From Spiroplasma sp. NBRC 100390 (lineage in GTDB: Bacteria; Bacillota_I; Bacilli_A; Mycoplasmatales; Mycoplasmataceae), in NCBI RefSeq assembly GCF_001886495.1, contig NZ_CP018022.1, positions 1,135,622-1,199,621 on the forward strand: 64,000 bases of DNA, written 5' to 3'. Under the pieces are notes generated by a model. That model made no database searches, was not told where the DNA came from, and worked only from the letters and a program-made list of their open reading frames with translations. Shown here in pieces: positions 1 through 10,884 of the stretch. Numbering within the stretch: position 1 is the first letter of the stretch; each line of letters starts with the position of its first letter. Made by a program: the position numbers and the translations under genes.

Positions 1-2783
1 ACAACATTAACACTATCTTGTAAAAATTGATTGGCATAGTTAACGGTATCACGTTCCATTGCGGAGGTAAAACGATCATTTTGAATACCTTCTTGGTTTA
101 AGAAATCAGCAATATTATAATTTTTATCTAAGAAAGTAATCATATTATTAACAAAATTACCCTTTGTTGCTTTTTCATTAATAATAGTCTTCATATCATG
201 ATCAATGCTATTAATAACCTTATCAATTTCATTAATTGTTGCCGTGATATCTTTTACAACTAAATTTAAGTTAAAAACATGATTAATACTATTAACAATA
301 TTTTCAATCTCAATTTTCAAAGTATTAATTCGGTTATTTAATGCTGCAATGTCACTTTCTAAATATGATATTTCTCGCTCATTTTTATTAACATCAATTT
401 GATTTATTAATTTTTCGTTATCATTAATTTGTTTTTCATATTGACCTTTTAACTTTAAAAGGTCTTTTTTAAATTCTCGTTGCAAATTTTGATAAACAAC
501 ATTTTCTTGTTTTAACGAAAGTTGTTGTTTTAATTCTAAAATTTCATTTTGGGCCACTTGAAGTTTTTCAATTCATGCATCATCACGAAATGTTTGACTA
601 ACATTCTTTAATTCTGTTAATTCTTGTTCTTTTTTTACTAATAATGGATTGACAGGTCCTGATTCTGTTAATAATTGTTGATAGGTATTTGTTAAAGAAT
701 ATGATTCATCAAATTGAAAACCTAGTTTTTCTTGAATTAAAGTTCCAAAATACTTATTAAATAATTCAACTAAATCTGTTGTTGAAGTAATAATCCCTTC
801 TCAATTTAAGTTGCCTAAAAACTCTATTGCATTATCAATATTATTAATGTCAACTTTTAATCTTCGGTTATCCTTTTGATATTCCAATTTTTGATTACCT
901 AGCATTTCTTGTTCTGCAACTAACTCATTTACCTTTTGTGTTCAAGTATTATAATCTTTGATTTCCTGTTCAAGCATCTTCGCACGAGCTTTAAGACTTT
1001 GTAACTCTTTTTTTTGATTTTCATAATCATAGTCAATTGCATTCCATTTTGTTAAGTACTGACGCATTAAATGAGAATAAATAAAGCGATAATTATTAAA
1101 AATTAATTTATCCGGATTAAAATCATTAAAACGATTTTTTTTTCGAACTTCTTCGCCGGTTAACCGTAATGGTACTAACATTGGCGTCTTATATAATCTC
1201 GTTAAAACATTATCAATCGCAGTATGATTTTGAGAAGATATCAAAACTTTTTTTCCAAGTTTAGCATATTGATAAACTAATTCAGCAATAAACTCTGTTT
1301 TCCCTGTTCCTGGTGGCCCTTGCAATAAGAAAATATCTTGCGAATTAAGGGCTTTAACTAATGCCTTTTTTTGATTTAAATTCAAATTAGTAGAAGCAAA
1401 ATGTAGTTGTTCTAACGTTATTAAATGATGTTGTGATTTTAATTTAACATCTTCAATATTAAAAATATAGTTAATTAAATAAGGGTTAGCAACATCATTT
1501 TTACTAATTTTATCTAAAATTACACTACTACGACGAATTAAAGTTGAATCTCCTTTTCCAATATAAGTTAAATAACCATACTGGGGAATAATGTTTGTTA
1601 GTTCTTTTAATGAAATATCATCATCATTTTTTATTTCATAAAAGCAACTAATGATTTGATACTTGCTTAAATGGTCAACAGCTAATTTAATTGTTTCTGA
1701 ATCAATTTCTTTTTCTTTTGTAATATTATTTTCAATCATATACAATTTCATTAATTCTTTAATAACATTAAGATTAGGATTTTGATGTTCTTTTGTTGTT
1801 GTAATATTAAAACCTAAATCATAGATATCTGTTCCATCTTGGGCATAACTATCACTAAAATTAAAAGTAAATAAGGTTAATGGTGTTTCTTTTTGATATG
1901 CTCGATTAATCTGTAATCCGGCAATACTTAAATTATTTAATCCTTTTAACACAAGATATTTATTAAAATCCTCTAAAATTAGTTCTAACTCAATAACAAT
2001 AACTTCCTCAAAAGAAGGATTAATTTTAATGTTTTTATTGGCAAAATGCATTTTGTTAACATATCAAAAATTATGAGCCAAAAAACGCGCATCATGGAAG
2101 GCTTCTAAGGTCGTAACTGTTTTTGGAATTTTTATATATTCTGTTAATTTCCGTGTTAAATATAAACATGAATTATTACGTTTATATTCTAAATTCTGAC
2201 TTTGAAATTGAAGATATTGTAATCAACGTTCTTTTTCTTCCGAAAAAGATGAAATCAAAAACTTCATATTAGCAAAAACATTTGAATCAAAAATAGTTCG
2301 TAGTTTTGCTTCATCAATCCGAAAATTATCCGCTATTTCTAAAACAACAGTAGTTGCCATTGTTTCAAATTCTTGTTTCTCTTTTTCCATTGCTGTTAAA
2401 AAGATATTTTTAACATTAACAATCCCAATTTGTGGATCAATATCACCAAGGATTGTTAATGACAAATTTGGATCTAAAATATCATCAAAGCCCGTAATTG
2501 ATTTAAAACGAATTAAAATATCATACAACTCTTTTGTTTCTCCTTTTTTATCTTTTTTAATCTTTGCTTGATCATTAATTAAACTAACAAAAAAATCAGC
2601 AATATAAATATCTTTTTTTAAAAAAAGGTCTAATCCATTCACTGTTGTAATATTCTTTAAGCGTAGATTCTTAACATCATCATCAGTAAATTTACTTTTC
2701 GCATTTGTTAAAAAGTATAAATTTAATAATAAATTTTTACCATTAAATTTATCTCCTTGAATTGTAAATTCTGTTAACGCCAT
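1..2783 (-). CDS. Superfamily 1 DNA/RNA helicase (partial, 3' end off window)
   Basis: About 928 codons of a larger gene are visible; it continues left of the window. A Walker A motif GPPGTGKT lies at residues 489-496 and is followed by a helicase Ia-like segment, ISSQNHTAIDNVLTRL. This pattern is typical of the DNA2/NAM7 (UPF1-like) helicases, so ATP-driven unwinding or remodelling of nucleic acid is inferred. After motif Ia comes a long Lys/Glu/Gln-rich stretch of some 350 residues that looks like a coiled coil inserted between motor motifs; the remaining motifs (Walker B and later) are not in the window. In-frame TGA codons (for example at 942-944 and 2223-2225) must be read as Trp. I chose the ATG at 2781-2783 because an AGAGGGGTGG Shine-Dalgarno precedes it; an ATG 21 bp upstream sits directly against a TATAAT box and cannot be on the message. 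The substrate is unknown. Confidence 0.8.
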
Positions 2784-2809
2784 TAATCCACCCCTCTTAT
2801 TCATATATA

Positions 2810-2837
2810 ATTATACTAAACTTATATTAGATAACAA
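2810..2837 (-). promoter_or_regulatory. Promoter of the helicase gene
   Basis: On the minus strand, TTGTTA (2832-2837) and TATAAT (2810-2815) are separated by 16 bp. Transcription would start near 2802, which excludes the ATG at 2802-2804 and supports the start at 2783. Confidence 0.6.
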
Positions 2838-2868
2838 TCAAAGCCACCAAAAACAATAAAAATAAAAA

Positions 2869-2894
2869 AGAGAATATTTCTGCAATATTCTCTT
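2869..2894 (-). terminator. Rho-independent terminator after rpsI
   Basis: An 11-bp inverted repeat (AAGAGAATATT / AATATTCTCTT) with a four-base loop is followed on the minus strand by a run of T. It closes the rplM-rpsI operon. Confidence 0.75.
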
Positions 2895-2905
2895 GATAAA
2901 AATAC

Positions 2906-3307
2906 CTATCTTTTTGAGTATTGTGGTGCTCTTCTTGCTCCATGTAACCCGTATTTTTTACGTTCTTTAATACGAGCATCACGAGTTAGCATCCCCGCAT
3001 GTCTTAATAAGGTTTTATAATCTTGTGAAGCTTCAATTAGTGCTCTTGCGATTCCTAATCTTGTTGCTCCCGCTTGCCCAGTAAAACCACCACCAGATAC
3101 TTTAACACGAATATCAAATTCTGATTTTACACCAGTAATTTCTAAAGGTTGTTCCAAATCCTGCACTAATGTTGCATATGGGAAAAATTCTAATGCTGGT
3201 TTCCCATTTACAACAACATTTCCTTTACCAGGAGTCAATACAACTTGGGCAACAGAAGATTTTCTTCTTCCTGTCCCACGATAAATAACTTCTTGTTTTT
3301 TTGCCAT
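2906..3307 (-). CDS. rpsI: 30S ribosomal protein S9 (uS9)
   Basis: The 133-residue protein matches S9 over its whole length. It has the N-terminal [10 protein letters not shown] segment, the central [10 protein letters not shown] loop, the RGIAR-like segment LGIARAL, and the C-terminal [17 protein letters not shown] tail, whose basic end reaches the P-site tRNA in the small subunit. It lies 11 bp downstream of rplM in the usual L13-S9 operon. The start ATG has a GGAGCAAGT-type ribosome binding site in the rplM-rpsI gap. No oddity is seen. Confidence 0.98.
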   Translation of the reverse strand: MAKKQEVIYRGTGRRKSSVAQVVLTPGKGNVVVNGKPALEFFPYATLVQDLEQPLEITGVKSEFDIRVKVSGGGFTGQAGATRLGIARALIEASQDYKTLLRHAGMLTRDARIKERKKYGLHGARRAPQYSKR

Positions 3308-3318
3308 ACTTGCTCCTT

Positions 3319-3759
3319 TTATTTATTAGTTAATTCTAACTTAATTGGTTGTTGTGCCTCGTGTGGATGTTCATTACCAGCATAAACAAATAAATTACGA
3401 AATAATTTGCTTCCTAATTTATTTTTTGGTAACATTCCTTTAATTGCGTGTTCAACTGGATAAATTGGTTTTTTAACTAGCATATCTTTTGCTGTTGTTC
3501 GTTTTAACCCACCCGGGTGTTGTGAATGATGATAATAAATTTTACCCTTTAATTTGTTTCCTGAAAAATTAACTTTATCAGCATTAAGAATAATAACATT
3601 ATCACCACAATCAACATGTGGCGTATACGCTGGTTTATTTTTTCCTCTTAAGATCATTGCGACTTTACTTGCTAAACGTCCTAAAACTAGATCCTGAGCA
3701 TCAATAACATATCATTTCTTTTCAACTTTTGCTGAATTCAAGATAGTAGTTTGTCTCAT
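3319..3759 (-). CDS. rplM: 50S ribosomal protein L13 (uL13)
   Basis: This is a 146-residue L13, the usual length for the family. The N-terminus [20 protein letters not shown] contains one UGA-encoded Trp, and a reading under the standard code would wrongly start at the internal ATG (MILRGKNK). Conserved segments seen are [25 protein letters not shown] and the HPGG stretch. L13 is an early-assembly protein of the large subunit. The start ATG (3757-3759) follows a strong AGGAGG at 9 bp spacing. It is first in the rplM-rpsI operon and has its own promoter after glyA, with a leader of roughly 45 nt containing GGACCCTGGTACGG; whether this leader is a regulatory L13 element cannot be decided from the sequence. 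Confidence 0.97.
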
Positions 3760-3813
3760 GCCACTGCCTCCTAACATTATTCCGTACCAGGGTCCAATGT
3801 ATAAAGCAGTAAT

Positions 3814-3842
3814 ATTATAACTAAAAAGAGCGCGATAAGCAA
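3814..3842 (-). promoter_or_regulatory. Promoter of rplM-rpsI
   Basis: Minus-strand TTGCTT (3837-3842) and TATAAT (3814-3819) are separated by 17 bp, just after the glyA stop codon and about 55 bp before rplM. Confidence 0.7.
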
Positions 3843-3869
3843 CAATTTAAATCGATATTTCCAAATTAA

Positions 3870-5111
3870 TTATTCTGCTAAATGTCAGTTTGAATAAATT
3901 GGAAAATCATGTAGAAGGGTATTTACCTCTTTTTGATATTTTGCAATATTTTCATCAGTTGGTTCTTTTAACACATGATAAATTATTTCCCCAATTTGTT
4001 GGAATTGTTTGCTGCCAAAACCACGGGTTGTCATTGCTGCTGTTCCTAATCGAATTCCACTTGTAACAACGGGTGATTCTTGGTCAAAAGGAATCATATT
4101 TTTATTACAAATAATACCAATTTTTTGTAGAATCTCCTCTGCTTGTTGCCCTGATATTCCCAAACTACTTTTGACATCAACCATTAATAAATGGTTATCC
4201 GTCCCATCAGCAACTAAACGAAGATTTTTCTCTTTTAAAGTTGTTGCTAAGGTTTTTGCATTATTTATAATTTCAGCTTGATATTTATTAAATGATGGTT
4301 CTAATGCTTCTAAAAAACACTGTGCTTTTGCTGCAATTACATGTTCTAATGGTCCCCCTTGATTACCAGGAAAAACAGCACTATCAATTTTTTTTGCTCA
4401 TTTTTGTTTTGATAAAATTAAACCACCCCGTGGTCCGCGTAATGTTTTATGTGTTGTTGAAGTAACGACATCCGCATATGGAATTGGTGACTGGTGTAAA
4501 CCAGCCGCAACTAATCCAGCAATATGGGCCATATCAACCATTAATAAAGCCCCAACTTTATCGGCAATAGCACGAAACTTTTTAAAATCAATTTCACGCG
4601 AATAAGCACTTGCTCCGGCAACAATTAATTTTGGTTTAACTTCTAGCGCAATTTTTTCAATTACATTATAATCTAACATTTCTGTTTTTGGATCAACACC
4701 ATAACTACAAAAATTATATAACCGACCAGAAAAATTAACTTTATGACCATGTGTCAAATGCCCACCAGCTGCTAAATCCATTGCTAAAATCGTATCATGG
4801 GGTTGTAATAAAGCAAAATAAGCTGATGCATTTGCTTGACTACCAGAATGGGCTTGAACATTGGCATGCTCCGCTTGAAATAGTTCCTTTACTTTATCAA
4901 TTGCTAACTGTTCAATTTGATCAATATACTCACATCCTCCATAATAACGATGAAACGGATATCCTTCAGCATACTTATTTGTTAAAATTGAACCCGTAAC
5001 AGCTAAAACTGCTTCACTAACATAATTTTCCGAAGCAATTAATTCAATATGGTCTTGTTGACGTTTTAATTCTAAGTTAATTAATTCTTTAATTTGTGGG
5101 TTTACTTTCAT
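3870..5111 (-). CDS. glyA: Serine hydroxymethyltransferase
   Basis: The 413-residue PLP enzyme interconverts serine and glycine and loads one-carbon units onto tetrahydrofolate. Visible family landmarks are [16 protein letters not shown] at the N-terminus, [20 protein letters not shown], the [10 protein letters not shown] segment, and the PLP-lysine motif [12 protein letters not shown]. Three in-frame ATGs lie close together; the one at 5109-5111 has GGAG at 9 bp spacing and gives a typical N-terminus. Two internal TGA codons encode Trp, including the one in the C-terminal NWHLAE end. A plausible TATAAT lies at 5145-5150. The next gene downstream, rplM, has its own promoter and no terminator separates them, so read-through is possible. 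Confidence 0.96.
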
Positions 5112-5161
5112 TATTTTCATCTCCATTCTATTTTTTCTACTATCATTATATATTTATAAAT

Positions 5162-5187
5162 AAAAAATAACTTAAATAAAGTTATTT
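5162..5187 (-). terminator. Terminator after the ECF S-component gene
   Basis: A 9-bp stem AAATAACTT / AAGTTATTT with a 5-base loop is followed on the minus strand by T residues. It sits between the ECF S-component gene and glyA. Confidence 0.7.
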
Positions 5188-5199
5188 TTTCATCATCTT

Positions 5200-6156
5200 T
5201 TAATATTGTAAATTAGCATTAGTATCTTTGTGAATCAATGGCGAAACAGCCCGATAAGTAATATAAATAATCGCTGAATTAAATAAAACTTTTAATGGTG
5301 CCATTGCCAATCGTGAAATCATTGTCACACCATAACCATCTGTTCCGCTTGTTTTATTTTGTGAAACTGTTAAGAAGGCAATGTCCCCCCAGGCGGATAT
5401 TAGCGTGGTGACTCAATATTCATTAATAACAGCCAGCATAATAATAGCGACCAAATCTCAGTAACGTTTTTTGGTTTTATCAAAGTGGCGATAAACAAAC
5501 ATTATTATTCAAATAATAACAATTGTTCCTCCTGTTCCAAAACCAATAATATAAATTAAGACAACCTTACTAACTTCTAACCCAGCAAATAAGGTAATTG
5601 TTTCTACTGGTGAATATCAAGTCATTACCCCAGCAAAAGTTCCAAAAATTACAATAAAAATATTTGTTAACATAAATAAAACTCATTTATGTTTTCCTAC
5701 GGCACGATTAATTGATGATGCACATCCCGATAAAAACCCATATGAAGCAATAACAATAATGTAAGCAACATGAACATAGGAAGGAACAAACAACATAACA
5801 ATCAAATCGGTTATTACCCCAGACAATAACCCAACAATAGGGCCAAAGATAAATCCACTAATTTTTACCATTAATCCTTCAAAAGCAATCCGGACAGGTG
5901 GAAAAACAGTAATTGGTACTGTTACTGAAATAATAATTGTAACCGTTGCTGATACTGCTGCTAGCATTGTAATATATGCAATATTCTTTGTTGTAAAACG
6001 AATCCCATGATAACGTTTGGGATTAATTAAATAATACAAACCATTATAAACACAATAAATAACAAAAAGTGCGCCTATTACCCCACTAGCAATATATGCC
6101 ATTTTATTACTATATAAGATTTTCGATATATCGCTAACTGTTGTTAATAAACCCAT
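5200..6156 (-). CDS. ECF transporter S component (substrate unknown)
   Basis: This 318-residue protein is almost wholly hydrophobic with about eight predicted membrane segments. The core around residues 60-150 carries the pattern of ECF S components: a helix followed by FPPVRIAFEGL, then GFIFGPIVGLLSGVITDLIV. S components bind a vitamin or similar micronutrient and dock on the shared EcfA/EcfT energy module, which must be encoded elsewhere. The folate-type (FolT-like) S components are the closest in feel, but the substrate cannot be read from the sequence. The protein is longer than a minimal S component (about 180-200 residues), with an extra N-terminal helix and extra C-terminal helices. 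Several TGA codons encode Trp. The gene stands alone between ung and glyA and ends in its own terminator. Confidence 0.7.
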
Positions 6157-6230
6157 AATATCCCCGCAATCTATATGTTGATAAAATAAAACTTTTGTGG
6201 AGTCAATATTTTACATAATACAATTATACA

Positions 6231-6893
6231 TTACATTTTTCATTCAATTATGTTTTTTTTATTTTTTAAAAGTAAATTATTAATTTTTAAAAAAAACTGT
6301 TGATCCTTAAACAAACTATAACTAAAAGGTGATGGATGCGACCCTTTAATAATGTTACTTTTGTTAGTAATATATTCACTATATTGTTTGGCATAATTAC
6401 CTCATAAAACATAAATAATGTCATCATGCATTTGATTTAAATAAATAATTAGATTTTGACTAAAGGTTGTCCAACCAATGTCCTTATGACTTAGTGGTGT
6501 TTTAGCAACAACACTACCAATTGTATTATATAAAAAAACACCCTCTTTAACTCAATGATCTAAATTACCGCTAGCATGATGGTCAACTCCTAAATCCTTT
6601 TTTAATTCATGAAAAATATTAACTAAACTTGGTGGATTTTTAACACCACTATTAACACTAAAAGCTAATCCATTAGCTTGCCCCGGACCATGGTATGGAT
6701 CTTGACCAATAATTACAACTTTAATATCTTTTGGTTCAATTAAAGTAAATAGCCGAAAAATATCTGTTTTCAAAGGATAACAAATATTTTTTTCATACTC
6801 ATTATCAATATTTTTTAACAATTGTTGAAAATATGGTTTTTTAATTTCATTATCAAAAAACTCTCTCCAACCAACCGCATACTTTATTCACAT
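6231..6893 (-). CDS. ung: Uracil-DNA glycosylase, family 1
   Basis: The 220-residue enzyme removes uracil from DNA as the first step of base excision repair. The water-activating motif GQDPYHGPGQANGLAFSV and the FLYNT segment are intact, and the Leu-intercalation loop is seen as HPSPFS near residue 185. It starts at the ATG 6891-6893 after AGGAG, with the second codon a UGA Trp (MWIKYAVGW), so a standard-code reading misses the N-terminus. The family's usual length is about 220-230 residues, so the gene is complete. It is followed by the ECF S-component gene with a gap of about 75 bp. Confidence 0.96.
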
Positions 6894-7049
6894 TAACTTA
6901 TCTCCTATTACTTGTCTTAGTAATTATTAGTTTCCATTTTTGCAAGTTAATTATATCAAAAACTTTTTTAAAACAACATAATATTAAGAATTTAATAGAT
7001 ATAATTACTATAATATTATTAACAAGTAGTAAATAAAGTGGTGAAAAAA

Positions 7050-7655
7050 ATGCAAGAATTAAAAGAGAACAAAATAATTGTTAGTGAAATAAACATTAAA
7101 AAATCTCGTTTTGTTTGTTTTCTTCAAAAGGTTACTTCTGAACAAGAAGCGCTCGCCTTTATTAAAACAAACCAGCAAACAAATGCAACTCACAATTGTT
7201 ATGCCTACATTATTGGAAAAAATCAAAATATTATTCGAAAATACGATGATGGTGAACCAACCAATACTGCTGGAAAACCAATTTTAGACATTTTATTGCA
7301 TTATCATCTCACCAATGTTGTTTGTTTGGTTATTCGCTATTTTGGGGGTATTAAATTAGGAACTGGTGGATTAATCCGTGCTTATGCAAATAGTGTTAAA
7401 ACGAATTTAAAAAACAGTGAACTAATCCCTTATTTAGAAATCAAAGAAATTATTATCCAATTTCCCATTAATAAAATTAAACTTGTCAATGAATATTTAA
7501 ATTATCATTATCAAAACATTAAAATTAAAAAAACTTTTAATAATGAATTAATTAGCTATACCTTTAGTCTTGCAACAACAGAAATTCCTCTTTTGTCCTT
7601 ATGAACAAACAATAATGCAATTAAATTAATTATTTCCGAACGTAAAGATAGTTAA
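7050..7655 (+). CDS. YigZ/IMPACT family protein (UPF0029)
   Basis: The 201-residue protein has the conserved signature of the YigZ N-terminal domain: HNCYAYIIG, then RKYDDGEPTNTAGKP, then VIRYFGGIKLGTGGLIRAY. Members occur in bacteria and eukaryotes (IMPACT); the bacterial role is not established, though links to translation regulation have been suggested. The ATG at 7050 follows GGTGA at short spacing; an in-frame GTG at 7038 is a less likely start. It is one of few plus-strand genes in the left half. Its last 26 bases, including the stop, overlap the 3' end of trmB on the opposite strand. Confidence 0.85.
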
Positions 7656-8271
7656 TATTCTTTCCAAGTCGAACAAAACGACGTTCATACTCAGTTGGAA
7701 TATTATTTTCAAGATACTTACTATGATATAAATCAGTCGTGTAATCAATAACTTTCCAGTTATTTGCTTGAAAGGATTCTAATGAATAAGCAAATAAATG
7801 ATCATTATCGGTTTTAAAATGAATTTCACCGTTTGATTGTAAAATTAATTGGTAAAATTCTAAAAATTTTTTGCTAGTTAACCGACGTTTCTCGTGCCGT
7901 GCCTTTGGCCATGGGTCAGAAAAATTTAAATAAATTTTATTAACTTCCTGCGGTGCAAAAATATCTAATAACTTAGCCGCATCAAAAGCAATAATTTTTA
8001 AATTTGGCAAATTTTCAGCAACAATTTTTTTTAATGCTAAAACTAAAATTGAAGGATAACGCTCAATTGCTAAAAAATTCTGTTCTGGATATTTTTTTGC
8101 TAAAGCAATAATAAAATCACCCTTCCCTGTCCCAATTTCAAGATTTAACGGATGATTATTTTTAAAGATAGTTTTTACTCATTGCCCTTGATAATTTTCT
8201 GGATTTTGTAACGCAACAGTTGGATTACTTTCAATATATTCTTGTGCCCAAGGTTTATTTCTTAGTCTCAT
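7630..8271 (-). CDS. trmB: tRNA (guanine-N7-)-methyltransferase TrmB
   Basis: The 213-residue protein methylates G46 of tRNA using S-adenosylmethionine. The SAM-binding segment LEIGTGKGDFI lies near residue 40 and the tRNA-binding signature LNFSDPWPKARHEKRRL near residue 115, both typical of TrmB. The ATG at 8269-8271 has GGAG about 7 bp upstream. The gene begins inside the last codons of the preceding EAL-like gene, a 17-bp overlap, so the two are probably translationally coupled. Its 3' end overlaps the convergent YigZ-family gene by 26 bp. Confidence 0.95.
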
Positions 8272-10294
8272 TCTGCGCTCCTTTCATTTTATTCTTTAGT
8301 AATGCTAATTTTATCTCACGACTAACTTCAAACTGTGGTTCATCATAAGTACCAAACAACGAACCAAACATATAATCAATTTTTAACTCTTTTAATTTAC
8401 TATATCCTAAATAACTATTAACTTGCGGAGCAATTAAAATAACATCAATTTTTTTTGCCAAAATAATATATTCTTTAATTAAGTTTTGATAATGTAAGTG
8501 AATAAACATCTCACGAATAATTGTCGGAGCAAAAATAGCATAATTAGGTTCATAATAATACAAACTATTTAATTCAGTATCAATTCCGCCAAAATTTTTA
8601 ACTGCCACTTCAATCCCAATGTTTTTAATTGCCATTAAATTTTGTTTAAACTGTTCTGGATCAAAACCAGTTTCCATTAAATCAAATGTTAAAATTAAAT
8701 TCGAAGGTTTAATTTTTAATTCAATTAACTTTGTTGCAAATTTCTTTAAGTTAAATTGTTCACTAGCAATAAAACTAGCTGGATAAGTGATAAATAATTT
8801 TTGCTCTAAATAATTATCTAACTTCCGAAAATTTTTAATATTTAAAGCCGCATTAAAACGAACTAGCATTGTTTCATGAACAAGACCACCAAAATTGCTG
8901 GTATTTTTAGTAAAGATTAGATCACTATCAACACCATCAACCAAATTATTACTATAATGGTAGACTAATTTAAAATCATCATTAACATTAACAATTGGTG
9001 AATATAAACTAACAATTTTTTCTAATTGTGTATGTTCATTTAACGCTAAAATACTACGTTTTTGATTTGATAACTCTTTAATATGTCCCGGATCAACAAA
9101 AATAACTTGATTCAAATATTCAATATTTAAGCGATTATCAGCAGTAGCAATATTATATTCTTTTAACTTATCTAAATTATTTGATTGTAAACCATATAAC
9201 GAAGCATAACCTTGTAATTTAACAACTATTTTGTAATTTTTTAAAATAAAACTAGTATTAACCTGTCTTAATAAAATTTCAAATTCTTTTAATAAATCAG
9301 CTTCTGGGCGTAACTTACTTTTATTGTGTAATAAAATATTACCAATATTAATTTTTTCAAGTTGATTAAGTGGCACAAAAATCCCAAAATGATTTAAACT
9401 TGCCTTAAAAAATAAGACATTTTGATCCTTTCATAAAGTGAAAACTTGATTTGAAATTAAATCAATAATTTTATTTTTAATATTACTATTTAAAAAACGG
9501 TCTAGTTTTTCAACATTATTAATCATAAAAGTAAAATAAATTCCATGACGAATTTTATTTTTATGAATAACATTATAAATAGCATCATGGGCCAATGCTT
9601 CACGAACATAACTATTACGATCATATTCAATAATATTTTGTAATTTTAAAGCATGAATATAAATTAATTCAATAATTCCACAAATACTATACGCCAAATA
9701 ACTCATCGTAATTCAAACCAAAACATATAGTTCATTTACTAAGTTTGCTGAAACAGCCATAATTCTAGATTGGGTTAAAATAATAATTGATGTTGTAATA
9801 AACGATGCTAAGGCCAATAATGATCAACTCGTCCATTTTGTTCATTTAAAATATCAACTAATAAAAATAATAATTAGACTTAATCCATAAAGAACTGAAA
9901 TCATAATAATATTAGATGTTCCCGTTAAAGACAAAAAATAGTTATTAGGTAGATGTGGTAACACTCCAAATAAGAAAGTAAAAATAATAATGGTATATAA
10001 AATTGTTGATAGATAAGAAATAAAAACTCCAATCATTCAACAAACTATTATTGGCAAAAAGATATTAATAACAATCATTGTATTTGTTTCACCTACTTTT
10101 GGTGGCACAAAAACCGGAATCAAACCTTGAGCAATAATAACTAAAATGGCAAAAACACCACCAATAACTGCTTGGTAGTAAATTATAAAACGTGCAAAAT
10201 AATTTCGAACTAAACCTCAAGTAAAAACATAAATAAGAGCAAAAATAAGTATAAAGAATAAATATACAAAAATGATATTTAAGATATTACCCAC
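8255..10294 (-). CDS. Membrane protein with degenerate GGDEF- and EAL-like domains
   Basis: The 679-residue protein starts with about 210 residues of membrane helices (roughly six). A middle region with HDAIYNVIHKN (about residues 225-400) resembles a decayed GGDEF domain. The last 230 residues follow the fold pattern of an EAL cyclic-di-GMP phosphodiesterase, but the key residues are replaced: the EALLR motif reads TMLVR, the FELTE motif reads FDLME, and the metal-binding DDFG motif reads KNFG. I infer an enzymatically dead, membrane-bound sensor or scaffold. The GTG start at 10292-10294 follows GAGGTG at 7 bp and an extended -10 promoter. The stop lies inside trmB, suggesting one transcript. 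Ligand binding could remain; nothing shows it. Confidence 0.65.
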
Positions 10295-10332
10295 TTATTT
10301 TCACCTCATTTAAAAACATATACATTGCTTTT

Positions 10333-10341
10333 ATTATATCA
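10333..10341 (-). promoter_or_regulatory. Extended -10 promoter of the EAL-like gene
   Basis: Minus-strand TGATATAAT gives a TGN extension plus TATAAT, about 40 bp before the GTG start. No good -35 is visible. Confidence 0.5.
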
Positions 10342-10410
10342 TTCCTTTTAAATACTTTTTAAAATTTACAACCTTAAAAATAAGTTTTAAAAAAGACTTA
10401 AAATAAAAAA

Positions 10411-10836
10411 TGGTGGAGATGGCGGGAATTGAACCCGCGTCCACAAATAACTTTCTAATATCTTCTACAGTTTAGTCTAATCATCTTTATTTCATTATTT
10501 AATAGTAGGACTAGACAACTAATTAAATAACTAGATAATAAGTCGTTTTCAAAATTCTAACATTATCATTTAGAATTTCAATTAGATTAAGTATTGAGAT
10601 ACGATAATGGTTAATAACCTACAATTAACTATTATTACGGCTAGCTATCCTCTAACAACGAGGAATTAAGCTGCTAACATTGAACCAGCAAATTGATTGT
10701 TCATCATGAATGCTGGAATTTCAACTTTGTCTTCGTTTTGTTTTTTGTTTGCGTTTCTTCAAACCTAGAAGCATTATAGTCTGCCAAACTACTGCCGATA
10801 CTAGTAGATCATTCCTGTCGAAACCAGAACATCCCC
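10411..10836 (-). ncRNA. ssrA: Transfer-messenger RNA (tmRNA)
   Basis: This 426-nt RNA rescues stalled ribosomes. The 5' end GGGGATGTTCTGGTTTCGAC pairs with the 3' end CATCTCCACCA to form a seven-pair tRNA-like acceptor stem, and GGGTTCAATTCCC makes the T arm with encoded CCA. The message part, read at about 10680-10745, gives a tag that begins ANKKQNEDKVE and ends MMNNQFAGSMLAA before TAA. This resembles known Spiroplasma tags and is longer than the usual 10-residue tag, as in other mollicutes. Upstream, TTTACT and TATAAT (10848-10853) spaced by 17 bp are a likely promoter. Confidence 0.97.
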
Positions 10837-10884
10837 ATAATGTAATTATACTATTAAATTAGTCAACAGTAAATAAAAATCTTT

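Noticed and set aside
4009..5000. Plus-strand frames opposite glyA
   Set aside because: Both are antisense to a well-conserved enzyme and resemble no protein.
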